Assembly: GCF_001761485.1 (NCBI RefSeq)
Contig: NC_090775.1
Location: 3,665,001-3,729,000, forward strand
Direction of reading: 5' to 3'
Source: Yarrowia lipolytica
Lineage: Eukaryota; Ascomycota; Dipodascomycetes; Dipodascales
Length of the DNA stretch: 64,000 nt
Part shown: positions 50,434 through 61,208 of the stretch, piece by piece
Numbering within the stretch: position 1 is the first letter of the stretch
Layout: each line of letters starts with the position of its first letter
The notes under the pieces: model-generated
The model's input: only the letters and a program-made list of their open reading frames with translations
What the model was told of the DNA's origin: nothing
Databases searched by the model: none
Translations under genes and position numbers: made by a program

Positions 50434-51772
50434 GGTGAGTGTTTTGTGGGTGGTATGGGAGCTTGGTTGGGTGAATGAGTGCTCTAAAACCAGGTCGATC
50501 GTAAGATGAGAAGTGGGAAGGTGTATTTGATGCGGAAATAGGGCAGAGATGATAGTCTATATATACTTGATAGGAAATTCAGTCACACGATATCGAGGCT
50601 GATTGCTGCATATCACCGCATGGCACTTAAGGTTCGACGGATGTGCTATAATAGTCTAAAAAAACGTGGCTTGGTGGGAGGTGTGTTTTGAGGACGTTGT
50701 GATTGATTGATTCGAAAGTTGAAAATATCATCTGAGACTCAAAAATTTTGGTAACAATTTCATGTCTTTGGAATCAGAATCAACGCAGTCCTCATGGTTC
50801 TAGCAATCATTGTATTCTGACTCAGATACTAATGTATTTCATATTAGAGTCATTCTTGAGAAACCTAGTTTACCGTCTGCAATCAGTCACTACTTTTCAT
50901 TTATCGCCATACATACATATCTTACATCAGTTGGGAGATAGTCACAAAGCTTATATTTAGTGGTTCAGGGTCCATGTCAAACCAAACTTGATCTAATGTT
51001 ACAGTAGCGTTGCAACTAACGGCATCTATAACGTTGATTACATAAGCGGACCTTCAGGACAATTGGTGGTGAGCTGATGACACGGCGGGATTTCTCTCTC
51101 AAGCTGAGGAAATCCCATTATTGAACACGTTTGTTCTGCTTGTACAGTACATACGTCTAACCCCACTTGGACAGCACGTTACATTAATGCTGAAGGCATC
51201 TTTCTCACTCAGCTCAACGTCTTTTTTACGTGTTTTGAGTTCGGGTTAACGGAGTGGTGGGGGGTCGGGGTCTCCTGAGGTATTGGGTCTTATTGAGTAG
51301 ATATATGGCACATGGACCATATCTATATTCGAATTTGTCTGGTGTATTCATATCTTTTGCTCGTTTTTTTCAAAACTAGTGCATTCTACGCTCTATAGAT
51401 GACTCCCTCGCCCAACAATATCCCCCCCCCCACTGTGTTCACACCCGCCCTCCGCTGGTCCAGGATAGGCAATTTTGATCGCATCGGTTAGCAGGTGGGG
51501 AAAACCTCAGATGTGGTGGAGAAGGGGATGCTCTTCGACATGGGGAACAGGACAAGGAGAAGAGAGAGGCTCAAAGTAGACCAGTGATAGGTTGGCTAGG
51601 TCGTGGCTGCTGGTAAGACGTCATTGTTGCTTTTGAAATTGACACACCATGAATCTCAGAAACAAGTATGTAATGTATTTTTTGTGCAATCTACCGCCTT
51701 GTAGAGTGTTCCGTTAGACCTTGTTTCAGCTTCTTACAGATGCGTTTCACCTTCTGAAACTTCCACTGGACC
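50434..51772. other. Intergenic region
   Basis: Upstream flank of the small ORF, then no recognised gene. GTACAGTAC at 51142-51150; C10 run at about 51423. Confidence 0.5.
50557..50566 (-). promoter_or_regulatory. TATA box of the small ORF
   Basis: GTATATATAG on the minus strand, about 125 bp upstream of the start codon at 50433. Confidence 0.45.
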
Positions 51773-52156
51773 TTGAGATTTCCATTAGACCCAAACATGT
51801 TAACACCTTACACGGTTGGCCTTCTCATAGAACCCTTTTCAACCCCACAAGCACCAGGAGGAAACAAGTCACCACGGTCAATAAGCGCAACTCGACCCTT
51901 ACATTACCAACCGTTCATCTCAGCAGCTCTTCGCAATGCACCCGCAAGAACTATTGCTGGCACATCAAACCAGTCATGTGAAAATGCGACCGGCTTTAAC
52001 AGTGTCCACACTGGATCGTTTTCGAATAGCGCAGTTAGAACAACACCGCTGAACGCTCCCAGTTCCTCAGCTACTGCTCCGATGACGGCCATTACGCTTC
52101 AATTTACCATACCCACGATGCCAGTCACCCCACCCTTCCCATATCAATCCTTTTAG
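51773..52156 (+). CDS. Uncharacterised ORF, doubtful
   Basis: A 127-codon ORF rich in Pro, Ser, Thr and Ala (TTPLNAPSSSATAPMTAITL) without recognised domains. Beyond its stop the same frame stays open to 52492 with Pro/Ser-rich content, and another frame is open to 52640 (ending in DELREKTVELRRESSPSTPRS). This could be a fast-evolving or decayed regulatory gene, or a chance low-complexity ORF. No splice signals link the pieces. Confidence 0.2.
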   Translation: MRFPLDPNMLTPYTVGLLIEPFSTPQAPGGNKSPRSISATRPLHYQPFISAALRNAPARTIAGTSNQSCENATGFNSVHTGSFSNSAVRTTPLNAPSSSATAPMTAITLQFTIPTMPVTPPFPYQSF

Positions 52157-52640
52157 CACGCTCCATTCCAGACTGACTATGGGTTGCAACTCTGTCCTGG
52201 CTCCTCAAGTAGCAGCCCCTCAAGCACAGCAACAGTGGCAGCCACATTGTCAAACCATCCACATTCTGTACCCGCGAGTGGAGCCCGCCAACAGCTCGTG
52301 CTGCCATACCATCCTCCACCCACATCACAGGTTCAACTCCCAGCTTTAGGCCGTACATTGCCACGTTCAGGTGCAAGCCGCGCCCGATCTCCCAGCCCTG
52401 CCGCCTATAGAACCGATTGCAGTGTTAGCACCGCCAGCTACTCGCTCCCCACCCGATTACCAACTCTACCACACATACACGAGCACCCCTAGAAATTCTC
52501 CTGCTACTGTTCTACTCCAATGTGACTATGATGAGCTGAGAGAGAAGACCGTTGAGCTTCGACGAGAATCGAGTCCCTCAACTCCCAGAAGCAGTATTGG
52601 TCGAGGGAGCAGATCTAATTTGGAAGAAACTGGCTGTTAA

Positions 52641-53161
52641 TTTAACTCGAAGGACTCTGCACGTTCGAGGCTGCCCAGAAGGACTACTTTGATCGACTTG
52701 AAGAAACAGCTTACACTGAGAAAGCTGGAATAATGGGCCCTCTGACCCTTCTACTAAAGCCGGAAGAAGTGATAGCGACCATGACAACGGGGTGTACTAT
52801 TGGTGAAGGAACGTGCTGGCGAACGCAGCTATGTAGTAGAGGTGTCTATGATGGGGCGGGACAAAGCTGACGAGTATTAGCTGCCAGTAGACTGGGTTTT
52901 GCCGAATAGATGTAGAAAGCGAATGAAAGACACCAACTGACCCAGAGAACAAGTATGTATAGTAGCACTTGTGGCTAAAGTTACTGTAAAGCCTTTGCAA
53001 TGTCACTCTCTACTATGCAATGATAATTGATTCTCAAGAGAAACATAATTAAAGCTAGCGATAACCTCACTCCCACGAAACACAAGGGTCGAGTGCATAC
53101 TTCAAAAAGTAACCTACCACCACATCATTTAAGATCAGGACAGGAAGAAGTAGACAAAAAA
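52641..53161. other. Intergenic, no gene seen
   Basis: Nothing recognised apart from the T-run that serves as tRNA-Leu terminator on the minus strand (A6 at about 53155-53160). Confidence 0.6.
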
Positions 53162-53257
53162 TGACATCCGAGAGATTCGAACTCTCGCCTCCGGAGAGAC
53201 CAGGATATTGATTCAGTTACCTGAACCTGGCGCCTTAGACCACTCGGCCAGAATGCC
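53162..53257 (-). tRNA. tRNA-Leu(CAG), intron-containing
   Basis: Acceptor GGCATTC pairs with GGATGTC (two G-T pairs), discriminator A. GCCGAGTGGTCTAAGGC is the class II D arm. The anticodon stem CCAGG / CCTGG holds TTCAGG..T, anticodon CAG, with a 14-nt intron. A long variable arm (TCTCTCCGGAG) is present, as in Leu tRNAs. Confidence 0.9.
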
Positions 53258-53290
53258 AAATCGTGCTTTTGTTTGGAAACAATTTTTGTT

Positions 53291-53357
53291 AAGATCACGA
53301 CTGCTTAGTCATCATTGAATTATTAGAGAAAAAATAATAATAAAAAAAACAAAAAAA
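53291..53357 (+). mobile_element. A-tailed element end upstream of tRNA-Leu(CAG)
   Basis: CTGCTTAGTCATCATTGAATTATTAGAG followed by A-rich tail; the same stretch occurs at 2488-2516. Its head lies 33 bp upstream of the tRNA. Confidence 0.5.
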
Positions 53358-53450
53358 CAGGACGCGTGAACAAGTAAACACGAATGTCATGCGCTTTTCT
53401 GAATAACCGAATCCGAATCAAAACTGCGGGTATAACATCGTTTTAGGGCT
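53358..53450 (+). mobile_element. A-tailed retroelement remnant, family B
   Basis: GACGCGTGAACAAG..AACACGAATGTCATGCGC..TGCGGGTATAACA matches 38860-38955 and 545-766 (minus). It lies behind the short end at 53291, so it is probably older. Confidence 0.5.
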
Positions 53451-53602
53451 CAAGAAACAGAAATGGATTTCCTTAGAATAGGAAAAAAAAACATCTAAGC
53501 TTCGAGACCAAGTCATGAAAAGAAATAAACTGCTTCATCTAAAGATATAACGGGTGTGAAACCAGATTCTTCAGTTCTTCAAAAGAACTCCACTCAAAAA
53601 AA

Positions 53603-53711
53603 TGTCAACTGAGGGATTCGAACCCTCGCCTCTTGCGAGATCCGAAAGCTAGATTTCTCTTGCTAAGTTTACACTTGAGTCGGACGCCTTAGACCACTCG
53701 GCCAAATTGAC
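53603..53711 (-). tRNA. tRNA-Leu(CAA), intron-containing
   Basis: Acceptor GTCAATT pairs with AGTTGAC, discriminator A. D arm GCCGAGTGGTCTAAGGC. Anticodon stem TCCGA / TCGGA holds CTCAAG..T, anticodon CAA, interrupted by a 27-nt intron. The variable arm (TCTCGCAAGAGG) and T arm (GAGGGTTCGAATCCCTC) are normal. T7 follows 3'. Confidence 0.92.
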
Positions 53712-53766
53712 AGGATTCTGCAAAAAGAGAAGTAGTGGCTACTACTATCAAATGTCTGATTCTTTC

Positions 53767-53866
53767 AGCACACATCGCAAAGATTCAGAAGTGTATGATT
53801 TATTGAACGCCAATAACCCGGCATACTAGGTATATAGCTGTAATGAATCATTAGAATAAAAAAAAA
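53767..53866 (+). mobile_element. A-tailed retroelement end upstream of tRNA-Leu(CAA)
   Basis: 100 bp nearly identical to the last 100 bp of the copy at 38159-38735 (GATTCAGAAGTGTATGATTT..ATTGAACGCCAATAACCCGGC..GAATCATTAGAAT plus A10). The high identity suggests recent activity. The truncated head lies 55 bp upstream of the tRNA. Confidence 0.7.
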
Positions 53867-54472
53867 TTGGCGATTTTTGTTCAATTTCAACATATTATGG
53901 TACGCTGGCTCCATAGTAGTTGATTCCACTCATTTTTGCACCTCTTACATTTATACTTTTCATCAGAAGAGAGACATGACTTTTGAGTCAGATGTGGTCG
54001 AGTACGAAAACTTTCGATGCTTTATATGAAATTGTACCAAAAGATACATTAGAGTCAAATTATCAACCGCGTTGACACACAGGAGACGTCAACATATCAG
54101 AAAGAACAATATGACGTGATTATGAATTGTTAGTCTGCTCGTTACCCCACACAAGACGCCACTCCCAACTTTACCCGCAGTCCCGAACAACTTAAAGCAA
54201 GAGTTGAGTAATCATCTCAGAAATGGAGCAGCAATGGTACGACAGTGACTTCTTATTTTATTCGAAGTTTTTATATAAGTAATGCATCAATTGGACCTTT
54301 CCACTTGAGTTTGGCATTCTCTCTCGTCAGAATATCTATGATTTGCGAGGTTACGAGGGAGATCCGACATTGCATGAAGGCGCATGAGTCTATGTGAGCA
54401 GTGAGATTATAATAAACCATCCTTTGGCAACCAGTACCTCACTCACCCACCCCAACCGCAATTACCGACATT
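53867..54472. other. Promoter region of the MDR gene
   Basis: No gene. CCCACCCCAACCGCAATTACC forms the leader before the start codon at 54473. Confidence 0.55.
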
Positions 54473-55474
54473 ATGCTAGCAGTCGTCTCTGAAAATCACA
54501 AGCTCTATCTTCGAAATACGCCAAAGGCGAAGATTGCTGCTCCTAACGATATTCTCGTCAAGGTGGATTATGCCGCACAGAACCCCATTGATGTGATTCT
54601 TAATGACAACAAGATGTTGAAAGATGGCAAGATATCAGGAAATGACTTTGCAGGAACCGTTGTTGCCATTGGATCTAGTGTACGAGATCGAACGCTGGTG
54701 GGGAAACGAATCGCTTCCTTTGCTGATGGTCACAACAATGACTACCCTTCGGGTTCCTTTGCCGACTACGCCATTGCGAAAGATGGTATCTATACAGTGC
54801 TACCTGACTCAGTGAGTAGTGTCGAAGCCGCTACAATTCCTTTAGCATACGTTACTGCTGTCCACGGTCTTTACACCTCGGCTCGGCTCGATCTAGAAGG
54901 GAAACCAGCACAAACTATTCTCGTATGGGGAGGTAACTCGTCCGTGGGTAGATATGCACTCCAACTGGCCAAGCTCAATGGCCACCACGTTCTCACTACA
55001 GCCAACGGAGGCAATAACGAAGAGCTGATTAAACTCGGCGCGGACAAAGTGTACAACTACCGAGATACAGATGTGGTCGACAAGATCAAGGCTGATTATG
55101 GTCCCATCAAGTATATTTTCGACGCCATTGGAACAGCTTCTTCAGCTTCTGCATGTGCCAAATCTGCTGCTGATCCCAGTCACTACACCACTGTCAGACC
55201 GGATGCAGCACATACAAAAGAATTCCCGAGTTACATTACCGTTTCGACCATCATTGTGTACCAGGTGTTCTTCACAGATACGGAAGAGGCAGTTGTTGGA
55301 GATAAGTATCTAACGGATGCATATACGTGGCTGAAGAGCAAAAAGCTGGTCTGCAATGTTCCAAAACTTGTTGGAGGCTTGGACAAGATTGAGGAAGGAT
55401 ACCAGCTTCATCGAAAGTACCAGATCAAGGGAGTGAAACTCGTTTACCGAGTAGGTGAGGTGGGGCGACTCTAG
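54473..55474 (+). CDS. MDR-family zinc-free oxidoreductase (trans-enoyl reductase / quinone reductase type)
   Basis: 333 residues of the medium-chain dehydrogenase/reductase superfamily. A GroES-like N-terminal part (ILVKVDYAAQNPIDVILNDNK, GNDFAGTVVAIG) is followed by a Rossmann domain whose dinucleotide loop reads VWGGNSSVGRYALQLAK. The zinc-binding Cys and structural Cys cluster of alcohol dehydrogenases are absent. It resembles the fungal ToxD/enoyl reductase-like group; the substrate cannot be told. Unusually for such genes it has no neighbouring synthase. The start is the first Met after a C-rich leader. No intron. Confidence 0.82.
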   Translation: MLAVVSENHKLYLRNTPKAKIAAPNDILVKVDYAAQNPIDVILNDNKMLKDGKISGNDFAGTVVAIGSSVRDRTLVGKRIASFADGHNNDYPSGSFADYAIAKDGIYTVLPDSVSSVEAATIPLAYVTAVHGLYTSARLDLEGKPAQTILVWGGNSSVGRYALQLAKLNGHHVLTTANGGNNEELIKLGADKVYNYRDTDVVDKIKADYGPIKYIFDAIGTASSASACAKSAADPSHYTTVRPDAAHTKEFPSYITVSTIIVYQVFFTDTEEAVVGDKYLTDAYTWLKSKKLVCNVPKLVGGLDKIEEGYQLHRKYQIKGVKLVYRVGEVGRL

Positions 55475-56356
55475 CTACTAGCTATAGCATAGGTAGTCCC
55501 AACTATTCATCTGACATCATAATCTCTTGGTGTGCCTACAGATGAATTTTCACTGTGTCCAACATATGATCGTAATAGGGCGTAATTAGCCACTGAAAGT
55601 AAAACGGAGTCCAAATATCATACAAGTGTTCTGTAGCTACTTTAAGCACTCTTTGCCGCATTGTGGATAACATCACTGCGAGTGTCACGTAGGAGAAAGT
55701 GTCTGTTATCTCTGCTTATCTACACCTCTAACTATAGAACGAGCAAATAAGCGAAATCCTGAAGTGCCGTTTATAAAACCCCTTGTGTCTCCACATTTTA
55801 GTGTGTTTCGATGCAGTCTTGTGGAATGCCGTCAACCACCAGCTCAAACTACTGGCATGTTGAAGACAGATTAACTTCTTTGATAAAACTGAGTTGTTTT
55901 AAAGAACTAACAGTTTTCTCGTGATATTCAACGTCTTGGTCTGTCTGTTCTGGTTTCCCATCATAATCTCTTCACACATTTTCTGTGTTGGCTATCTACT
56001 GTAGCCTGTTCTACTTGCTTACTTCGAAGGGAGCAGTACAGTTTAGAATTTACTGTAATACCTTGTTTGAGGTGGCAAATTCTGTCGGATGTTTGGAACT
56101 GGAAGACCAAGGAGTAGCTCTAATGATTGTTAGTCACATAATCAAACTAATTATCGAATAGTTTCATGTTATACGAAAATTAGTACATCCTTCCACCACC
56201 CATCGCCACATGGAACAAGGTTTGCACTAATTTCACTTCCAACTTTATTTTCACGTGATATATACTCACGATGATGCGCATAATGCGCCATCGCAGTAAC
56301 CACGAGTCACACTACCTACACGAAACACGACCCACACACCCACCCACAACCACAGC
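55475..56356. other. Intergenic; DUG3 promoter at right
   Basis: No gene seen. A palindromic TCACGTGA at 56251-56258, about 100 bp before the DUG3 start, is a candidate bHLH (Cbf1-like) site. Confidence 0.55.
56251..56258. promoter_or_regulatory. TCACGTGA motif upstream of DUG3
   Basis: Perfect 8-bp palindrome with the CACGTG core bound by Cbf1-type factors in yeasts. Since DUG3 works in glutathione breakdown and Cbf1 controls sulfur genes, a functional link is plausible but inferred. Confidence 0.4.
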
Positions 56357-57517
56357 ATGTGTCGATTTCTGATTTTCAAGGGTAAGTATGTCAACCGCTA
56401 CTACACAAACACCCAAAACTAACCCAGGAAAGGAGCCTATTCTCTTGGCTCATCTACTGACCCGCCCAGCACATTCCATCATCAAGTGAGTATATGACAG
56501 AGACCGTGATTTCTTTAATCCGAGTATGAAAACTAACGCAGCCAATCCTTTGACAGTCGTCTGCGACTCGATATGACCCGGCCTATCAACGGGGATGGTT
56601 TTGGAGTCGGATATTACACCATGGATCGTGATCTGGAACTAGACGCTGGACCCTGCGTCTTCTGTGCGATCACTCCTGCCTGGAACAACACCAACCTCGC
56701 CCGACTCGCCAACAAGACTAAGAGTGACCTTGTCTTTGCCCACGTGAGAGCCTCTACTTCCGGTACTCTCTCCGAGACCAACTGCCACCCCTTTGCCTAC
56801 CACAACTTCATGTTCATGCACAACGGAAACCTGAGTGGCTTCAGCAAAATCAAGACACGGCTTGTTCGGCTCATGGACGAGGAGTACTTCAACGTTATCG
56901 AGGGAGGAACCGATTCAGAGTGGGCCTTTGCTCTGTTCCTGGATACCCTGAACAAACTGGGCTGTGATCCTGCTCGAACTGATATCCACCACCCTCATGC
57001 CAAGATTCGAGAGGCTATCATCAAGACAATTGAGATCATCAAGGAGGTCACCAAGAGCGTTGGAGTCACCGATTCCGAGCCCAGCTTGCTCAACTTCGCC
57101 GTCACTGACGGAGAGACGGTTGTATGCTCTCGATACATCACTTCCAAAACAGAGGAGGCTGCCTCTTTGCATTTCTCTTCGGGATCAAGCTTCTTTGAGT
57201 ATAAGCCTGGCCAGTACCGAATGGAGCGACACGACAAGTCGCAGAACATTATCATGGTTGCCTCTGAGCCCCTCACTTTTGAGAGAGGAGACTGGATCAC
57301 CATCCCGACAAACACCATCGTCACACTAACCAACCAGAACGTGTTGCTGCATCCCGTTATTGACGAGTACTACGTGAAAGACCCCACTCATCGACGAAGC
57401 AGTGCTCTAGCTGAGTCCAAGGGTCTGGCTTCTCCTGTTCACATGATCAACAACCCTCCTGGGGTGCCTCCACTGGGAAGAGAGGGACGAGATATTGTTG
57501 AGGAGGTTATTGCATGA
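56357..57517 (+). CDS. DUG3: Dug3, glutamine-amidotransferase subunit of the glutathione-degrading complex; three exons
   Basis: Exons 56357-56381, 56428-56485 and 56542-57517 give 352 residues. Introns of 46 and 56 nt have donors GTAAGT and GTGAGT and end CTAACCCAG and CTAACGCAG; both keep frame. The protein begins MCRFLIFKGKEPILLAHLLT and continues TRPAHSIINQSFDSRLRLDM, as in yeast Dug3. Cys2 is the class II amidotransferase nucleophile. Further hallmarks are GDGFGVGYY, FAHVRAST, ETNCHPFAYHNFMFMHNGN and GGTDSEWAFALFLD. With Dug2 it cleaves the gamma-glutamyl bond of glutathione in the cytosol. A search for uninterrupted ORFs would start it wrongly at 56573. Confidence 0.95.
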
Positions 57518-57893
57518 GCGGGAGGACGAAGAGAATATCTATACACCAAAATGTAAATAATAGAGATAATTTATATAGTAACCAATCAACTGTAGCTACT
57601 CTACTACAATGTATTATAACGATGTTCGTACCATCCTGTAGTATGTACGGGTTGTGCCGAGACGCTGAAATACAGACTAATTAACTCATATTAGGGACGC
57701 CACTAAAATATCATAACACACACCATTGAGTCATTGTGTTTAAAATATGCCACAGTCTACAGTACTTGTAGCTACTCGTACTGTCCCTAGCTACTAATGA
57801 CTATAAATCTACCCACTGTAATACACAGCGTAAAATCACCCTTCTAGTCCAGGTTACTCTTAATATCTATTATATACACCTCAGAGTTGTTGT
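57518..57893. other. Intergenic, convergent 3' ends
   Basis: Between DUG3 and the rhodanese gene. AGTACTTGTAGCTACTCGTACTG-type motif cluster at 57760-57783. Confidence 0.6.
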
Positions 57894-58478
57894 TTACTTC
57901 TGGTGGGCGAGCCAGTCGTTGTAGGAGCCGGGGTAGTTGGCTCGCAGCTGGTAGCCACAGGTCTCAGCGAGAGACTCGGCCTTTGCGGATCGGATACCAG
58001 CCTGGCAGTAGAAGACAAGCTCGTCGTTAATGTCGGGCTTGGGGAAACCAAAGGTTCCCTCAAACTCCTCGGCAGACAGAGACAGAGCTCCAGGAGTAGA
58101 CTTGACGGGGATGTTGATGGCTCCGGGGATGTGGCCGGCCTTGAACTCATCGGGCTCTCGCACGTCCACGAGGATCACGTTGTCGTTGTCGCCCTTGAGA
58201 ATGTTGTCAGACAGGGCCTTGATGTCGGGGTAGGTAAGTTCTCGGCATTCAGAAGACAGGGCGGAATATCGTCGCTTGAGCAGCTGAGTATGGAAGTTGT
58301 GGGGCACAGCGGCGAGGGCCACTCGGGCGGAGTTGAGCTGGGACACGGAGTGGACCTTTCGGGTGGTGATGGAGTTGACAATGGGTCGCAGAGCTCGGCC
58401 TCGGATTCCGAGGGCGTGCTTGGAAGCGTCTCGAGCAATCACTCGTCGAGCAACGGGTGTAATTCTTCGGAACATCAT
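57894..58478 (-). CDS. Mitochondrial rhodanese-domain sulfurtransferase (Rdl1/Rdl2-like)
   Basis: 194 residues. The first 70 are rich in Arg, Ser and Ala with few acids (MMFRRITPVARRVIARDASK), a likely mitochondrial presequence. A single rhodanese domain (about 80-190) follows: LVDVREPDEFKAGHIPGAIN and the active loop FYCQAGIRSAKAE with Cys158 as the persulfide-carrying residue. The CxAGxRS loop is that of yeast Rdl1/Rdl2 thiosulfate sulfurtransferases, which move sulfur from thiosulfate to glutathione. Rdl2 is mitochondrial, which fits. Codon bias is strong. No intron. Confidence 0.87.
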   Translation of the reverse strand: MMFRRITPVARRVIARDASKHALGIRGRALRPIVNSITTRKVHSVSQLNSARVALAAVPHNFHTQLLKRRYSALSSECRELTYPDIKALSDNILKGDNDNVILVDVREPDEFKAGHIPGAINIPVKSTPGALSLSAEEFEGTFGFPKPDINDELVFYCQAGIRSAKAESLAETCGYQLRANYPGSYNDWLAHQK

Positions 58479-59638
58479 ATAAAAAGTATGCGAAGTACGA
58501 ACTTTGGTTGTGTAGTGTAGTGTTGCAAGATACGATATACTGGAAAATGCTTATCTTGAAGATTGCTGGGAGGAGGAGGAGGGGGACAGACCAGAGTTGG
58601 GCGGAGCTTTTTCGGGGTGTGTGGAGAGAGCCCCCAGGGGGTAAATGTGTTAATAAGAGTAAGTACAGGATCTAATAAAAGTGTCTAATTTACAGATCCC
58701 TACCACTTCGCCATACCCACGTAATACCCTTCTTCAAATCTGGCCAGTAGAGAGCTCCAGTCACGCCTGAGGTTATAAATATGCACACTATGTGCATGCT
58801 TTGTTGTGAGTGGTTTGTGGCGATCGACAGCTAGTTCTCATAGATGACGGGGGCAAAAAGTGCTGAAAACTATGCATAAGTGGCGATAACTGGTGTATTT
58901 TGCAGAGTATCACCTTCAATTAAGCCGCTGAAAAGATCATGTTCGAGCTTTGGACATTAATTGAGCTATAACTGACTACCATCCTCAATATTTTTACTTT
59001 TCGTCATGTAGTCATCAATCACCGCCTTAAAACCGCCGCACGTGTTAGGTTCAGTCATGTGATGCAAAGTTATCACTGTACGAGTACCGTACGTATAATT
59101 ATCATACTGGTGCTCAGACCCAGGTCAGATAGGATGGTTGTACAGCGCGGGCATTCATACTCGCATATATACACTTGAGCTGGTTATAATGAGCGCACAA
59201 GTGGTTTAGACCACCAAAACTTTTCAGCTAGGAGGGCTGGTTTCACCTACCGCCGTTTCTTTAGTGGGCTTCGTGACAAACGCCACACTAATAATTGGGA
59301 GTGCGTCATTGCGCGTTTGGTCATAGGGGTGAAACTTCAACGTTGAAATTATCGTGGGTTTTTGCAGAAAACTGGGTTTCTGTAGTACGTCGGTGGAATA
59401 CAGAATAAAACAGGGGTGCACGATTTCAATCTGTATAATTTCTTGTCCCCTCAGCTTTTGACAACGGCATATGAAATGCTGTCAATCTGGCAAAGCGGCT
59501 TTCATTATATTGCAACCTTTCTTCGTCGTAGCTCGCTATGAGTAGCTATTCTTACTAAGCTCTCACTTCACTACAGCACTACAATCACAATCGTCACAGT
59601 AACAATAACTTAGTATATACAAACGCCGTCTTCAGGAT
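58479..59638. other. Intergenic region
   Basis: Upstream of the rhodanese gene and downstream of MRPL44. CACGTG at about 59040 and GTCATGTGATG at 59055. No gene recognised. Confidence 0.55.
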
Positions 59639-60182
59639 TTAGGCGTCAATCTTCTCAGCAATCTTGAGCTTCTGAGAGTGAGAATCAAACTGACGGCTGA
59701 GATCAACAAACTTGCCTAGCTTGGGGTCGACCTTGATCACGTGGCCGTCCTTGAACTTGACCTCGATCTTGTCCTCGCCGTTTCCGGCCTCGGGCAGAAC
59801 CTTGGCAACAATTTTGGTTCCTCCAGTCTTAGCAGACAGAGGAATTGCTGCGAGAAAAGTTCGAGCGGTGTGAGCTGGGTTAGTGGATGCTGAAGAGTGA
59901 TTTAGCACTCAGTAGTGCTCTTGGAATACAGAAATCACAGATATATAAACAGAGCCTCTTGTGACATTCTTTGAGGGGCTCCCTATCGTAATTCAGTCCC
60001 CATCGTCCATAATCTCACTCCAAACTCCGGATCCGTGCTCACGCCTTCGTGCCCGATAAGTAATAATCCGTAGAGAAGAGCGGTGAACCTGCCGCGGATT
60101 GACCGCCTCGTCGATAATACTCACCTCCAGCACTGCTGGCCTTGAACTGCACAGCAATATTGGTGAAATACTTGGTGATCAT
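59639..60182 (-). CDS. MRPL44: Mitochondrial ribosomal protein mL53 (Mrpl44), two exons
   Basis: Exon 1 (60182-60125) encodes MITKYFTNIAVQFKASSAG; exon 2 (59874-59639) begins HTARTFLAAIPLSAK and ends KLKIAEKIDA, 97 residues in all. The 250-nt intron has donor GTGAGT and ends CTAACCCAG; joining keeps frame (G|CT). MITKYFTKV.. is the start of yeast Mrpl44, and the sizes agree (98 residues). It belongs to the large subunit of the mitochondrial ribosome. An unspliced ORF from a Met in the intron would miss the conserved start. It shares a 408-bp divergent promoter with ATG12. Confidence 0.92.
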
Positions 60183-60253
60183 TTTCTGGTGTTCTTTCCT
60201 GCTGCACTGTCGCTCAAGTGAAAAATCGCTGACTGAAATTTTAAATTTCAGAT

Positions 60254-60259
60254 CACGTG
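60254..60259. promoter_or_regulatory. CACGTG in the MRPL44/ATG12 divergent promoter
   Basis: ATCACGTGC lies 72 bp upstream of the MRPL44 start and about 330 bp from ATG12. E-box type site; the factor is not known. Confidence 0.4.
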
Positions 60260-60590
60260 CAGAAGTATAATGGCACACGTTGTTTCTTATGTGGGTTAAC
60301 TGATTGGGAAGTTGTAGTTGGGTATTTGTTATGAAAGTCGCCGCGATATTATTGCTTCTGTATAAAGTAGGCAATACGGTATTGTTAATGAGCGTATATT
60401 CAAGGTCCCACAGACCCAATGGTGCTATCAAATATTCGACATCGTTACAAATTTAAGCACACTGGAAGCTCTTGAAGACGCCGTGCCACTGAATCGCGTT
60501 GATGTCTCTACTCCCTACACCTAAACTTATCATCAAGCATACACCTCATGCACACTCAGCACAAGTCACAACCTCAGTCACGCCAACAAC

Positions 60591-61208
60591 ATGATCGAAA
60601 GTGACTCAGACACCAGCGACGACGCTCCCCAGGAGTACGTCTCGGCGTCTGCTAACATTCCTGCGCAATTTGAACTCGCCACAGCACATATGAAGGCTAC
60701 TCCAGAGCCCCAACCAACCCAACAGCCCGATGCAGAGGCGTTGCATGATGATGACCCCTTAACGACCACACAGGACCATCCAACGGGCCCCTCGGCTACT
60801 GCGTCCGACACAATCGACTCCACACCGCAACCAATGGCTCCGGCCACTCTCTCAGCTTCAGCTGTGCTCCCTTCACTTCCTTCAGATACAGCTGCCCTCC
60901 TAGAGACGTTCTCACAACAGTTGCAGCAATCAAACGTCAAATGCCAGCTTAAATTCCGACCAATTGGAGGAGCCACGCCTTCTCTAAAGCAATCTGTGTA
61001 CAAAATCGCCGAGACTCAGCAGTTTGGGGTTGTGGTCAAGTTTCTGAGAAAACAACTGAAGATCAAAAACTCCCAGAGCTCCCAGATATTCTGCTACATA
61101 TCATCGTTTGCACCGGGACTAGATGAGACGGTAGGCTCGTTATACAACAGATACGCTATCAGAGGAGAACTCACTATTTCATACTGCTTGAACCAAGCCT
61201 TTGGCTGA
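60591..61208 (+). CDS. ATG12: Ubiquitin-like autophagy protein Atg12
   Basis: 205 residues. A disordered acidic, Pro/Thr-rich N-terminus (1-100) precedes a ubiquitin-fold domain (about 115-205): [55 protein letters not shown] and a C-terminus ending in AFG. The last Gly is exposed without processing, as in other Atg12 proteins, ready for Atg7/Atg10-mediated attachment to Atg5. The Atg12-Atg5 conjugate is the E3-like enzyme for Atg8 lipidation. Yeast Atg12 is similar in size (186). No intron. Confidence 0.93.

Noticed and set aside
56573-57517. 314-codon ORF as the whole DUG3 gene
   Set aside because: It lacks the catalytic Cys2; two short upstream exons restore the conserved N-terminus.
60039-60431. 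130-codon ORF covering the MRPL44 start
   Set aside because: Only the segment from MITKYF is real (exon 1); the rest is promoter and intron sequence.
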